Below are positions 36,511 through 47,700 of a stretch of 64,000 bases of DNA, in pieces (position 1 is the stretch's first letter; each line of letters starts with the position of its first letter). Both the position numbers and the translations under genes were made by a program. Location of the stretch: positions 1,632,001 through 1,696,000 of the forward strand of contig BROG01000072.1 in NCBI GenBank assembly GCA_030159075.1, in the 5' to 3' direction. The DNA comes from Atrina japonica. Taxonomy: Eukaryota > Mollusca > Bivalvia > Pterioida > Pinnidae. The notes beneath the pieces were generated by a model. That model saw only the letters and a program-made list of their open reading frames with translations, had not been told where the DNA came from and did no database searches.

Positions 36511-36666
36511 AAGCAATCATATTTGAGACCTCTAACTATAGTTGGTGGTAGCATCTTGATTGATTAGGCTACTGATGACAGGGGTGATGCATTTTTATAC
36601 ATGTAGATACTTATTCTTTTGCATCATAAGCAATAACATTGTATCCATGTATTTATTACATGTACA

Positions 36667-37233
36667 TACAGTAGATCCTGTCTTGAAAGACCACCCATTT
36701 TGCCACTGAAATGTGGTCTTAAATGAAAGGTGGTCTGTCAAAAGAGGTTTTATATAAATGATCATTCAACTAGGTGGATTTCAGAATGTGGTCTCACAAG
36801 GCAGGTGATCTTCTTAAGACAGTGATCTCACAAGGCAGGTGGACTTTTAAGACAGTAATCTCACAAGGCAGGTGATCTTTTAAGACAGTGGGCTCATAAG
36901 GCAGTTAGACTTTTAAGACAGTAATCTCACAAGGCAGGTGGACTTTTTAAGACAGTAATCTCACAAGGCAGGTGGACTTTTAAGACAGTAATCTCACAAG
37001 GCAGGTGATCTTTTAAGACAGTGGGCTCACAAATCAGATGATCTTTTTAGGACTGTTCTCACTAGGCAGGTGACCTTTTAAGACAGTGGTCTCACAAGGC
37101 AAGTGGACTTTTAAGACAGTGGTCTCACAAGGCAAGTGGACTTTTAAGACAGTGGTCTCACAAGGCAAGTGGACTTTTAAGACAGTGGTCTCACAAGGCA
37201 AGTGGACTTTTAAGACAGTGGTCTCACAAGGCA
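36667..37233 (+). mobile_element. MITE, family A with expanded right half (copy A3)
   Basis: Left end TACAGTAGATCCTGTCTTGA then AAGACCACCC, followed by the normal family A interior (CACTGAAATGTGGTCTTAAA, CATTCAACTAGGTGGATTTC, AGAATGTGGTCTCACAAGGC). Where a single right terminal repeat is expected, the sequence instead enters a 33-bp tandem array built from that terminal motif. Confidence 0.8.
36795..37233. repeat. 33-bp tandem array derived from a MITE end, about 13 copies
   Basis: The unit is TCACAAGGCAAGTGGACTTT then TAAGACAGTGGTC, i.e. the family A right-end motif GTGGTCTTTTAAGACAGGT repeated. The last five units (about 37080-37233) are essentially identical; earlier units vary (AATC/GGTC, GATC/GGAC). 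The 33-bp period creates open frames on both strands (37034-37234 minus, 37086-37304 plus) with 11-residue repeats, which I treat as by-products. Confidence 0.95.
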
Positions 37234-38476
37234 AGTTCCATTGTTTAATGATACTGGGAGTATGTAGGCCTATGTGTACTCTTTGTTATATGATTATAAA
37301 CTAGATGAGTGAAGTGTTAGAAGAAATGGCATCAAAGGTTGTTTTAATTGTCAAATGTTGGAGAAAAAATATCTACTAAAATAACTTATGTACATTTAGG
37401 TCAAAGATTGACAGCATCAGATTAAATAACAATACCTGTACAACTTGTATTTGTATTTCTTTTGTGTGTATACGTTCTCTTAATTGGGACGAAGTACATG
37501 TCACTACAAGATAAAACTGATTTTCGATTAACTTATAATTTGTAATTGACCAGTGGAAGTGTATTTACACATTTATTTGATTTGACATGAAATGACAGTC
37601 CAGCGGTCAAACCTGTCACCTTTCATCCTAGCTGATACCGCAGAATTTATAAAATTACTGATACAGGTGAAATAGGCCCAAGGTATATTGCTTACATACC
37701 TTGAGTTGAACATTCGCAGGTAACTTCAACACAATTTATCAGTAATTATATTTCATAGTAAATAAATTACGAAATGATTAGAGAATTTAAATGTTTCTAT
37801 TTTAGTGGTTCTTGTCAAAATGAAGTGCTTGTTTTTGAATTGATAGGTAAGTCAGAGTTCAAGTTACCAGTACATTCATTTAAGAATAGATTAGTCTGAG
37901 AGTTCTGTAATTTTTCAACATCCTATCTTCCAGTAGACCTAGTATAATTTCCTTCTGGACAGACAAATTGTCTAGTTACAAGATCAGTCATGAGACATTG
38001 GTATGTAAGTAGACAGTGTATAAAGTATGACCACAGCCAAATTGATTTTTGTCTGTTTCGCCCAGTAAGAAAATTAAGAAATTAAGGTTGAGTATAGTAA
38101 TAGAATATTATGCATGTGTATATAGCAAACACAAGAGTAGATTTCTACTTATGACAAATGGCTTTCAGTTGTTGACAGTCAGTGTTTATTGTTTATACAC
38201 AAACATAATTCAAATTCAAACTTGGTATTGTAGGATGTATATTGCCCTTTGACCTCATAAAACAGGTAGTTGTAGGACACTAATGAGTACAGCCTCTGTC
38301 ACACACTGCCACCATTGTCTTGATCAAGAAGAAATGTTGTTTAATCTGTCATTATTTTATTTATTTATCTGTTTACTAATATATTTCATGTCCTTTGAAT
38401 CAGATCATATTTGTTCTCTCTATGAAAGTTTCATTAGCTTTAATCTTTTTTTTTCTTTCATTTCTCTTGATGATGT

Positions 38477-38570
38477 TTAACTTATTCACCCCTAAAGATA
38501 CATTTGGACTTGCTTACATCATTGATTTACAGAACAGTTCATTGTTTCTCAGGGGTTGGTGAGATAAATA
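38477..38570 (-). mobile_element. Miniature element, family D (copy D4)
   Basis: Starts TTAACTTATTCACCCCTAAA, contains ATTTGGACTTGCTTACATCA, and ends CTCAGGGGTTGGTGAGATAA. Same orientation as D3. Confidence 0.7.
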
Positions 38571-38589
38571 GTTGTTTGTTTGTTTTAAT

Positions 38590-38803
38590 TGTGTCTTATG
38601 CCATATTCAACAATATCTCAGCTAAGCAGTGACATCCAGTATTCAGTGGTGGGGAGAAAAACTTAGGGTACAATGAAGCCGAGAAAAGATAACCATCCTT
38701 TAGCCAGTAAATTGGGAGTTTTTCTCACAAAATCGTGTTAAGAGATCAATGGGGTTGGAACCCCACAGACTATAGATGAGAGACCTAATGTTTTAAAGTT
38801 CAG
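38590..38803 (-). mobile_element. tRNA-derived SINE, family S1 (minus strand, head lost)
   Basis: Minus-strand copy with the 3' end intact (GTGTCTTATGCCATATTCAA, AATATCTCAGCTAAGC), the body (CCAGTAAATTGGGAGTTTTT, CTCACAAAATCGTG) and part of the head (GGGGTTGGAACCCC, GATGAGAGACCTAATG). The extreme 5' head is missing. Confidence 0.7.
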
Positions 38804-38907
38804 ATGAGAGATGTATAAAGTGTGGGATTCAAATGTCAAATTCTTAATTTTGTGATTTTACAAAGAACTAAGGATGTACAATAATAATAAAATGAAAATG
38901 ATTGAAT

Positions 38908-38984
38908 ACACACATGCACACACACACAGTGTGCGCACGCACACACACACAGTGTGGACACACACAGCACATACACACACACAC
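38908..38984. repeat. (CA)n-rich microsatellite with interruptions
   Basis: Repeated CACACACACA tracts interrupted by GTGTGCGCACGC and GTGTGGA motifs. It gives a His/Thr-rich spurious frame on the plus strand. Confidence 0.9.
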
Positions 38985-40152
38985 AAAGCAAACAATAACA
39001 GAATTATGATGGTGACATTTTCAAAACATACAAATTCTACTCTTTACAAAGAAATATTTACAGACAGACCTACCCACTATAAATTTGACAGTTTTCCGTT
39101 CATTTTCTAAGTAGATAATACATACATTGAATATGATAAACTCACAGCAAGGTTGTATTTATATGAGTGGTTTGCCTTGTACAAATATCAAGCTGATAGA
39201 ACATTTTTGTTTCCTTTCTTTCAGTTTGTTTAGAAAGGTCATGGTGACCCTTTCAACAAGAAATTTCTTATTGATATTCATTGGGTTATCTCTATTTGGG
39301 AGCGTTGGGGAAATCCAATTCCACTAAAAGTTGATACAGGTTAAGTTTACGATTCATTGTTTTCACAAGAGAATTTCATGTTTTTCACACCCACTGTGTC
39401 TTTTCTAACACACGATATATAGAAAATTGAATAAGACGAAAATGTTGCACTTATGGACTCATGTGGTTTCTTACAATCTTTTTTCATTACCTTGTGCACA
39501 TATGAAAGTCACAAGAAATATTACACCTTTGGTTGATAGAAATGATACAAGTTGCCAGGTGTTAATTCAATATCCAGGTGAAAATAATGTATTGCATTTC
39601 ACTGATACACCAATCATGACACGCAAATAGACCAGAATCACATTCCGTGTCAATGCCAAACAGACTGCCATTTCAGTATCTTATCATTTTGCTATCTTTG
39701 TATTGAAAGGTAGCAGTCGTTATCAGTGTAACATTTATTTGATAGTTCTCCATAGGTATTTTACAAGATAACATGCATTCTGATCACGGAAATATTTTCC
39801 GCAGAAATGTAATTCAAGGTTGAAGTGAACTTCGTTCAATGATTTCAACTGTATTTGGTCTTATTATGTCTGATGTTCAGGATATCATTGACTTTTGTTT
39901 TTCTCTACCTATGGAGAATAGGGCCATGAACAAGTCCCCTCCATTTTGTCATTTCCTGCACTGCTTTATTTGCATCCGTCTATGTTCTGTCAAAGCCTGT
40001 TTCTTTCAGCTCTCTTCACAGTTCGTCTCCAATTCTCCTTAGGTCTACAACAGGATGTAATAGGTAGTCTATATTTGATGGTCATGTGACATGATTTTAC
40101 TGAATATTTTAATATACGGTAGTTAGACTTTAATGAAATATGAAAGAGCCCA

Positions 40153-40564
40153 CATACGATAAATTGGGATATTTTTGCCACTTTGGCCATAAATTAAAGG
40201 TTTATTTTTTGGTCAGTTAAATTTTGGCCTTACATGTTTATATTATGTTTAGATTTGGCCTACCATCAGGTGTCAGTCTTGTCGTTAAGAATATTCCATG
40301 TGTTTTAAATGTCAAAATATTAAAAGTGTCAATGGAACAGCTAGAAATGATACATCACATGGTACTTAATTAAGCTTAACATCCACACAGTGTTGTTTTA
40401 TAAATCCCTTGTTTGTTAATCTATAAAACACTAAAACATTTTTTAAAAAGTACTGATAGAAACATTGTGTACATATTTTGGACGGTTTAATTTTGGCCAT
40501 TTTAATAAGGTGGCCAAATTGACCAAAATTAAACAGTGGCCAAATTATCCCAATTTACGGTATA
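40153..40564. mobile_element. About 410-bp element with inverted ends (family F)
   Basis: Left end ACGATAAATTGGGATATTTT then TGCCACTTTGGCC. Right end GTGGCCAAATTATCCCAATT then TACGGTAT. The two are imperfect inverted repeats of about 30 bp, and subterminal TTTTGGCC motifs recur inside. Non-coding; looks like a non-autonomous DNA transposon. Confidence 0.65.
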
Positions 40565-40755
40565 CTAGAGTGATGGTTTAACAGTGTTTCAAAATATGAC
40601 AAAACACAAGTTGTTGGTAAGAGAGTTTTCACCATTGGATCAAGGATTTAGAAATTGAATTAAGTTAAAGTTTTCCATTTTGACTCAAAAGTAAACAAAA
40701 ATAATAAATAGATAATAAATAAAGATTTGGGGATTTTGTAGATATGAATTTTTTT

Positions 40756-40757
<2 letters not shown>

Positions 40758-40804
<47 letters not shown>
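40758..40804. repeat. 47-nt poly-G run
   Basis: Forty-seven consecutive G residues directly after a run of nine T residues. This is exceptional in such an AT-rich intron. It is either a real G-quadruplex-forming homopolymer or an assembly or sequencing artefact whose length should not be trusted. Confidence 0.9.
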
Positions 40805-40805
<1 letters not shown>

Positions 40806-41099
40806 TAAGGAACTACCAATATTATTGCAGGTAACAGATATAACCAGACATGAAATTAATTACTTCAATACTTTCATGTGGTTATCATCTACAGTATTAC
40901 ATATTTGAAGCATAATTAATTTCCCTTAGATAAAAACATTTTGCAGCTTACATTATGTACAATTTGTTTGCTCTTACAGATTGATTTAGATCATTAAAGT
41001 GCTGCCTGTTTATCTACATTTCATCTGGATCGTAATCAAAATCTGGGTTATCAGTTCTCATTTTTGTGATACATGTACCTCTTGGTCAGATTTAATATC

Positions 41100-41149
41100 A
41101 GTATCTATCTATCTATATCTATCTTTCTATCTGTCTATCTATCTATCTA

Positions 41150-41186
<37 letters not shown>

Positions 41187-41230
41187 CATATATATATATA
41201 TATATATATATCTATCTATCTATATATATA

Positions 41231-41269
<39 letters not shown>
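41100..41269. repeat. Compound (CTAT)n-(AT)n microsatellite
   Basis: ATCTATCTATCT-type tetranucleotides lead into two long AT runs separated by TTACAT and TCTATCTATCT. It generates Tyr/Ile repeat frames on the plus strand that are not genes. Confidence 0.95.
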
Positions 41270-42571
41270 TAATTAGACTCATCTGGTAGTTAGACTTGTC
41301 TGGTAATTAGACACATGTATTGACTGTAAACAAAAAAATGTATATACGTTAATTTCAGTTTTGTAATATAAAATGCTAACAGCTGTAGTTAGGCTTATCA
41401 CTTGATCATTGATATACATGCAACTGAAGTTGAACTTTTCTTTTTACAAGATGTTTAGCTTGACACGGATCCATAGATATTCTAAATTGCAGTCAGCATA
41501 GTTTAAATTAATATATACACATGTGTTTAATATTGTTTAAAATATAGATATATAATAAGAAACTTTCATTGAGGATTTAATTTTGATATTTTGATAGCTA
41601 AAAGAAATCCATAAACAATATTTTACTTGAATGATGGACAATGTATTTTTGCTAAATTATGAAGCACTCTGACATATTATGATAATATCATTTTATCCAC
41701 ATTTTCTCTGACTTATCATGGTAAAATGGGTTTTCTATGCTCTTCCACAATTTTCACTTGCCACTGCCTTGAAATTCAAACTTGAGACATCATCATTTGG
41801 AACATCAGTTGGAATTACCCAAATGAACGAAAACAAAAAGATAAGTATGTTAACAATTTGGTTCCAAAGTCTTTGGAGAAGAAGAAGAACGGTATCCCTG
41901 AAAGTTCATATTAATGACATATGCAGTTTCCTTGGTATTGGTTCAGGAGCAAAATTCTGGCGAAGTACCAGAGTCAGATACACATAACATTAATGACTTG
42001 CCCAAGTGCTGATTACCTTGATAGTTATATTGGTCAGGCTTGTCAAGATCAAAGAAACCAAGGCATACATTCAGTGCACTTGATACATCGTACCAATACA
42101 ATGTATCGTACTATTGTTGTTTTTTGTATGTATCCTCTTGAATATCTACTTAGCTATTTGAACTTAGATAGGAATATTTCATTATTCATTTGCCGTTGTT
42201 CTTATCCCAAGTTTGAAGTATCCCTTGTTTAGCCTTTCCGGTGCAAAAGAGCACCTGCAGGCAGTTATTATTTATTCAAATAATTTCTTTTTTCTTTTCT
42301 TACTTTGATTTCATGCCAGTTTGAATTGTTTTTGCCACTTCAGTTGTGTGTGAACTTGATATCTTGATAGGTGTATATGGTGGATCTCTGTGATACAAAG
42401 GGTATACGCATTAAAATTAATCTGATAATATGAAGATAAACGTTTCATTCCGTTTTATTTCTTGTACTTACAATTTAACTGCAAGTGTTATGAGTTATAT
42501 GTTAAATTGCAATACTCATTTATTACTTTAATACATGTACTGGTATATGTACATTTTTATTTTATATAGAA

Positions 42572-42636
42572 GTGTACTGTGTGTGTACTGTGTATGTACT
42601 GTGTGTGTACTGTGTGTGTACTGTGTGTGTACTGGT
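42572..42636. repeat. TGTACTGTG minisatellite
   Basis: About five or six copies of a 12-bp GTGTGTACTGTG unit. Confidence 0.85.
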
Positions 42637-42744
42637 GTGCTTAAAATTTTGCTCAGGTCAAGGTCTTTGTGTTATTTCCACAGTCAGAAATCAGCCGCTA
42701 TCAGTGTTACTCCATAGTTTGTTTTAAGGTTTTTATATTTGGCA

Positions 42745-42837
42745 TTAACCTGTTTGCCCCTAAGTATCAAAATGGTATGGTCTTTTCCATTGTCTTAGAC
42801 CAGTCTATTATGATCTGTAGCATTGAAAGGATTAATC
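42745..42837 (-). mobile_element. Miniature element, family D (copy D5, diverged)
   Basis: Starts TTAACCTGTTTGCCCCTAAG, contains CCATTGTCTTAGACCAGTCT and ends TTGAAAGGATTAA. Divergent but collinear with other family D copies. Confidence 0.5.
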
Positions 42838-42886
42838 ATAGATTATTGCACTTCTGGCCATGCAGAGGGTACCAATTAATATATAT

Positions 42887-43095
42887 ACAGTGAAACCTGT
42901 CTTCAGAGACCTCTCATGAAAGAAGTCCTGTATTGAGAGACCACACTCATGATAGACTACCTGTTTTGAGAAACCACCTTCCAAAAGCCATGCAGTCAAA
43001 TGATCCTTTGAATAAAACTGCTTATGAGAGATCAGCTGTCTTGAAAGCACTCATCAGTGACAGAAGAGGTGGTCCCTTAAGACAGGTAACGCTGT
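42887..43095 (+). mobile_element. MITE, family A (copy A4, complete)
   Basis: 209 bp. Left end ACAGTGAAACCTGTCTTCAG then AGACC. Right end GTGGTCCCTTAAGACAGGTA then ACGCTGT. This gives terminal inverted repeats of about 17 bp with two mismatches. The interior has repeated GAGACCAC and direct/inverted CTTGAGA-type words. The best complete example of the family in the window. Confidence 0.85.
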
Positions 43096-43700
43096 TATAT
43101 AAGATAGATAATACACAGGTAGTATAAAAAGACTTTACCTCACTTATGTACATCAAATGGTTGAAAATAAAAATTTTCGAAAGCAGCTGTAACAATTACT
43201 GCATATACAATGTAAGCTGCCAATATTTCAGCAGTTTTATGACGCAGATTGAATTATTGCCTGATTTTCAATTCATTCTGTACATTAGAGATCAATACCG
43301 TTCCCGTTATTCCTTGTGTTGTTACTACTTAATGCTCCGATCTTTAATGATAGATCTTTAACCATTTATTATATCAAAGTGTAGATGAAATGTCATGTCC
43401 ATTACTTCCTGTTGTCAGTTTCATCACTGTTTTAAACATAATTTACGATCCGAGTCAATGATGGTAAAGTCAAATGGAAATGGTATAGACTTATAGCTGT
43501 ACATCAACATTTTTACTTGCCCAGCTGAGCAGCTGACTGTTGAAATCTAATTGCACAGTTCTAACTTTTACTTGCCATTAACATAGAGCCATGTAGATCA
43601 GTGTTACTTATAGGTACATGTATACCTGTATTGACAATAACAGAGACAGAAATCCTGATCTCTGGAATATATTTGTCATATTTTTGGAACATTCTCTGAT

Positions 43701-44258
43701 ATTGTGAGAAGTTTGCCAGTTTACTTGTTTACCAGTGATATTTTCCCTGGATATATTGTAATTGGATTCACTACTCCCATGTTTAATACTGGCCTGTAAT
43801 TGGATTCACTACTCCCATGTTTAATACTGGCCTGTAATTGGATTCACTACTCCCATACTGGCCTGTAATTGGATTCACTACTCCCTGGCCTGTAATTGGA
43901 TTCACTACTCCCATGTTTAATACTGGCCTGTAATTGGATTCACTACTCCCATGTTTAATACTGGCCTGTAATTGGATTCACTACTCCCATGTTTAATACT
44001 GGCCTGTAATTGGATTCACTACTCCCATGTTTAATACTGTAATTGGCCATGTAATACTGCCTGTAATTGGATTCACTACTCCCATGTTTAATACTAGCCT
44101 GTTATTGGATTCATACTCACTAATACTGGCCTGTAATTGGATTCACTACTCCCATGTTTAATACTGGCCTGTAATTGGATTCACTACTCCCATGTTTAAT
44201 ACTGGCCACCACCATATGTCTGGATAATTGTTGAGTGTGGTGTAAAATACTAATAAAA
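43701..44258 (+). mobile_element. tRNA-derived SINE, family S1, internally expanded
   Basis: Begins in the S1 body (TTGTGAGAAGTTTGCCAGTT, TACTTGTTTACCAGTG, CCTGGATATATTGTAATTGG) and ends with the normal S1 3' end (CCACCACCATATGTCTGGAT, TGTTGAGTGTGGTGTAAAAT). Between these, where S1 normally has one TGTAACC..CTCC..ATTAAATACTGGC segment, this copy has about twelve tandem copies. The tRNA head is not recognisable. Confidence 0.85.
43757..44206. repeat. 38-bp tandem array inside a SINE
   Basis: The unit is TGTAATTGGATTCACTACTC followed by CCATGTTTAATACTGGCC, about twelve copies including several with internal deletions (43850-43890, 44037-44060 and 44110-44130). It corresponds to the S1 segment just before CCACCATATG. 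Confidence 0.95.
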
Positions 44259-44261
44259 CAA

Positions 44262-45135
44262 AACAAACAAAATCTGGTAGAATCTTTAGCAGGACAGTGG
44301 TTTAGTGGTTAAGATAAATCCATATAGCCTATAATTTGAATTGTATATAAAACAAAAGAAACAAAAGCTGGTAGAGTCTTTAGCAGGACAGTAGTTTATT
44401 GGTTAAGATAAGTCCATATAGCCTATAGTTTGGTCTGTATATAAAACAAAAAAGTTAACAATATGTACATGGTATATTTTGGTCTTTTGGTTAGGATAAA
44501 CTTGTAATGTATAAAGTTTGGTCTTTTGGTTAGGATAAACTTGTAATGTATGAAGTCTTTTGGTTAGGATAAACTTGTAATGTATAAAGTTTGGTAAACT
44601 GTAATATAAAGAGTCTTTTGGTTAGGTTAAACTTGTAATCCAAAGTTAAATCTGGTCTTTTGTAGGATAAACTTGTAATGTATAAAGTTTAGTCTTTTGG
44701 TTAGGATAAACTTGTAATCTTTTGGTTAGGATAAACTTGTAATGTATAAAGTTTGGTCTTTTGGTTAGGATAAACTTGTAATGTATAAAGTTTGGTCTTT
44801 TGGTTAAGATAAACTTGTAATGTATAAAGTTTGGTCTTTTGGTTAAGATAAACTTGTAATGTATAAAGTTTGGTCTTTTGTTAAGTCTTGTATAAAGGTC
44901 TTTTAAGATAAACTTGTATAAAGTTTGGTCTTTTGGTTAAGATAATCTTGTATAAAGTTTGGTCTTTTGGTTAAGATAAACTTCTTGTATAAAGTTTGGT
45001 CTTTTGGTTAAGATAAACATGTATAAGTTTTGGTCTTAAGATAAACTTGTAATGTATAAAGTTTGGTCTTTTGGTTAAGATAAACTTGTAATGTATAAAG
45101 TTTGGTCTTTTGGTTAAGATAAACTTGTATAGTTA
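44262..45135. repeat. Tandem duplication and 39-bp array
   Basis: Two copies of a roughly 100-bp segment (GGTAGAATCTTTAGCAGGAC / GGTAGAGTCTTTAGCAGGAC onward) occupy 44275-44455. They are followed by about fifteen copies of a 39-bp unit, AAGATAAACTTGTAATGTAT then AAAGTTTGGTCTTTTGGTT, many with deletions. Adjacent variant blocks carry GGTTAGGATAAAC on the left and GGTTAAGATAAAC on the right. It directly abuts the expanded SINE on its left. Confidence 0.95.
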
Positions 45136-45215
45136 AGATAATCTTGTATCTACATGTAGTTTATCTTATTGTGTAATGTAATCTCGTATATAATTTGGGC
45201 CACCCAAGTTCACCA

Positions 45216-45398
45216 TACAGTAAATGCTGTATATAGGGGCCACCCAAGGGACCAGAAAATATTGGTCTTTATTTGCAGTTGACTCTTATACACAGCTTCA
45301 ATTTAATTGAAGTATGCAGTCAAGGGACTTGGAAAAAGTGGCCCTTATAAACAAGTATTCCTTATATATAGGTGGCTGCTATAGCAGGTTTAACTGTA
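45216..45398 (+). mobile_element. MITE, family B (copy B3)
   Basis: 183 bp, same length as B1. Left end TACAGTAAATGCTGTATATA, right end TATAGCAGGTTTAACTGTA. The body has GGGGCCACCCAAGGGACCAG, GAAGTATGCAGTCAAGGGAC and TATATATAGGTGGCTGC. A stray GGGCCACCCAAG at about 45198 may be part of another copy. Confidence 0.85.
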
Positions 45399-45791
45399 TA
45401 TGTAGTTTTGTCTAAGTTAATCTCGTATATAGTTTAAGTTAATCTTGTATATATCTTGGTTTATTTGTTAAGTCAACTTTAAGTTTTTATACCAACGATG
45501 ATGCCTGCTTTCTTGTGTCAAGAAAACTTTGTACCTCTTACAAACTGACTTGGTACATTGTATGTTTAATTCTATTTCAAATATATTCAGATAATTTTAT
45601 CTTACTTGATAATGTGTGGAGATACAAAGGCATAATCAAAACTTCAAGTGTGTGTTATAAATTCTAATATGTAGTAACTACAACTTGAACAACTTAATTT
45701 TGGTCAATAAAATTAACATTTTCTTTATATCAATGCTGTCTGTGTAACACTATTAAAATGAACAGGACTGTATTAGATAAAAGGAGGTAGG

Positions 45792-45795
<4 letters not shown>

Positions 45796-45829
<34 letters not shown>

Positions 45830-45947
45830 GAGAAGGGAGGGAGAGGGGAAAGAGAGAGTATCTGGTAAAATGAAACGATACAGAAAATAATAAAAAATTA
45901 TTTTGCTGAAGGAAATTTTTTAGTTATCTGGGATGGAATGAGAGCTT

Positions 45948-45982
<35 letters not shown>
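45796..45982. repeat. (GA)n and (AT)n microsatellites
   Basis: A GA run at 45796-45826 passes into GGGGGAGAAGGGAGGG purine-rich sequence. A separate AT run spans 45951-45982. Confidence 0.95.
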
Positions 45983-45984
<2 letters not shown>

Positions 45985-47644
45985 AGAAAAAATGGAATGA
46001 TAAGGAGGAAGATAGACTGATTGTTGGAGGAAAGGATACAGAAAATAATCAGGGGAGAGTATGGATAATTTTGTATAGATATAAAATTCATTGTTCTAGA
46101 CATTTTCCCTACGCCTCTCACCAACACGACGTGACTCCCACCAACACAACACGATACTCGTTGAAAATATCTGTACTTTTTTTTAACTTTATTATCAATA
46201 TCATGAACATATGTTGTATCTCTGCTTTAGCTGTGACTTTGGGTAATAATTCATAATACGTCGGTCTTCAGGTTCAAAGCGACTTTGACTTTTTTCTCAC
46301 CACAATGTCTTAAATGTTTTGTCACATAGCTAGGTGAGCATAGAGTTCATTTCACCTGGTTGTGATGGTACTTAAAATGCATTTGAATTTTGATCGTGTA
46401 ATACTTACCTGACTAAGAGCCTTTGACAAATGACAAGGTGGGATACAAGTGTACTTAACGAACAATAGCTTAGGTGAAGATACACCATCAAACATTTGGT
46501 TATCAAAGACAACTACAGACATTAATATCGGAATATAAAGTCAAAACGACACAATTCATCCATAGAAAAAAATAGTTCAGTAAATACTTTGCACTGTGAA
46601 ATTCATAGGTGTGTGGTCGTGGATAAATATTAACGGGACCATAACAGCGACACTGAAGAGTTTTGACTTTGATTTGCAGCTCTCAATATGCTAATTACGA
46701 TATTGCATTGCACACTTTCAATGTGCAATAACGCATGCTGGTAATTAATACTCTTGTGCTATATCATGTCCAATTTATCTTCCAATTTTTTTTAAAGTTT
46801 TTTTTTAACTCAACCTGCGGTGGTATGAACAGTCATTAGATATATCCCATATATTGTGCAAAAAAAAAAAATCGTAGCATGTAGGCTACACAAAGGTGAT
46901 TTGCTGCTAATTGGATGTGCCAAAGTTGAAAACCACAGACGCTTGTCCAAGGCTCATTTTTCAGCAAAACTATTTTTATGTAAATGGAGGCAGGCTGATG
47001 TATGTTACAATAAACTTTAAAATGTCAGACAGTAGAGAAAATATATTATGAAATGGGAAAACTCCCACATGAAAATGATTCTGAATCAATTTCAGAATTT
47101 GAATCACTTTCTGGAGACACATAAATGTATTTGTCATGTTAACAGCTGTTTATATCAGTATACATAATACTTTTAGTACTTCTCAAGTTTTGTGGACATG
47201 TGGACATTTCTAAGGATTGGATAAGAATTACTTCATGATTTTGTGGACATGTACATAGCATTGTACTATATGTGTTCAGCATGGACAAAATAAGAATTAG
47301 GCCAATCATGAACTTATTTATTCATCTGATAATTTTACATAGCAGTGTACAATATATGTGTTACTTTGCATAGACGGATTCTGTAATGAATGATTTTCGT
47401 AATCTTATAATTTCTGTTAAACAACTTAAATACAGGCAACTTTACAGATCTATATTTTTTTTCATTTTAAGTGCATTGACTATGTACTCAGTATCCTTTA
47501 AAATCCAGTAATAGGTGATCTGAATTAAGAGACCACCTGTCAAATGCAACTGTTTTGGAATCTTCCCTACAACAGTCTCTTAAAGTACCAAGTAGGTTAG
47601 ACTTTGTATGTTTTGTAAAGTAATTGTGACCCCAGTATTTTGCA

Positions 47645-47700
47645 GTACAGTAAAACCTGCTGTATGACTACCTATATGTAAAGACCATCTGGTTCCTTAC
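47645..47700 (+). mobile_element. MITE fragment (family A/B-like end)
   Basis: GTACAGTAAAACCTGCTGTA, then ACTACCTATATGTAAAGACC. It is a left terminal repeat with a short stretch of body, no right end. Further family A words (TTAAGAGACCACCTGTC) lie just upstream at about 47526. Confidence 0.5.

Noticed and set aside
37034..37304. Overlapping repeat-protein frames on both strands
   Set aside because: Both are by-products of the 33-bp MITE-derived array; frames open on both strands at once argue against coding.
40999..41289. Tyr/Ile-rich plus-strand open frames
   Set aside because: Pure microsatellite translation (CTAT and AT repeats).
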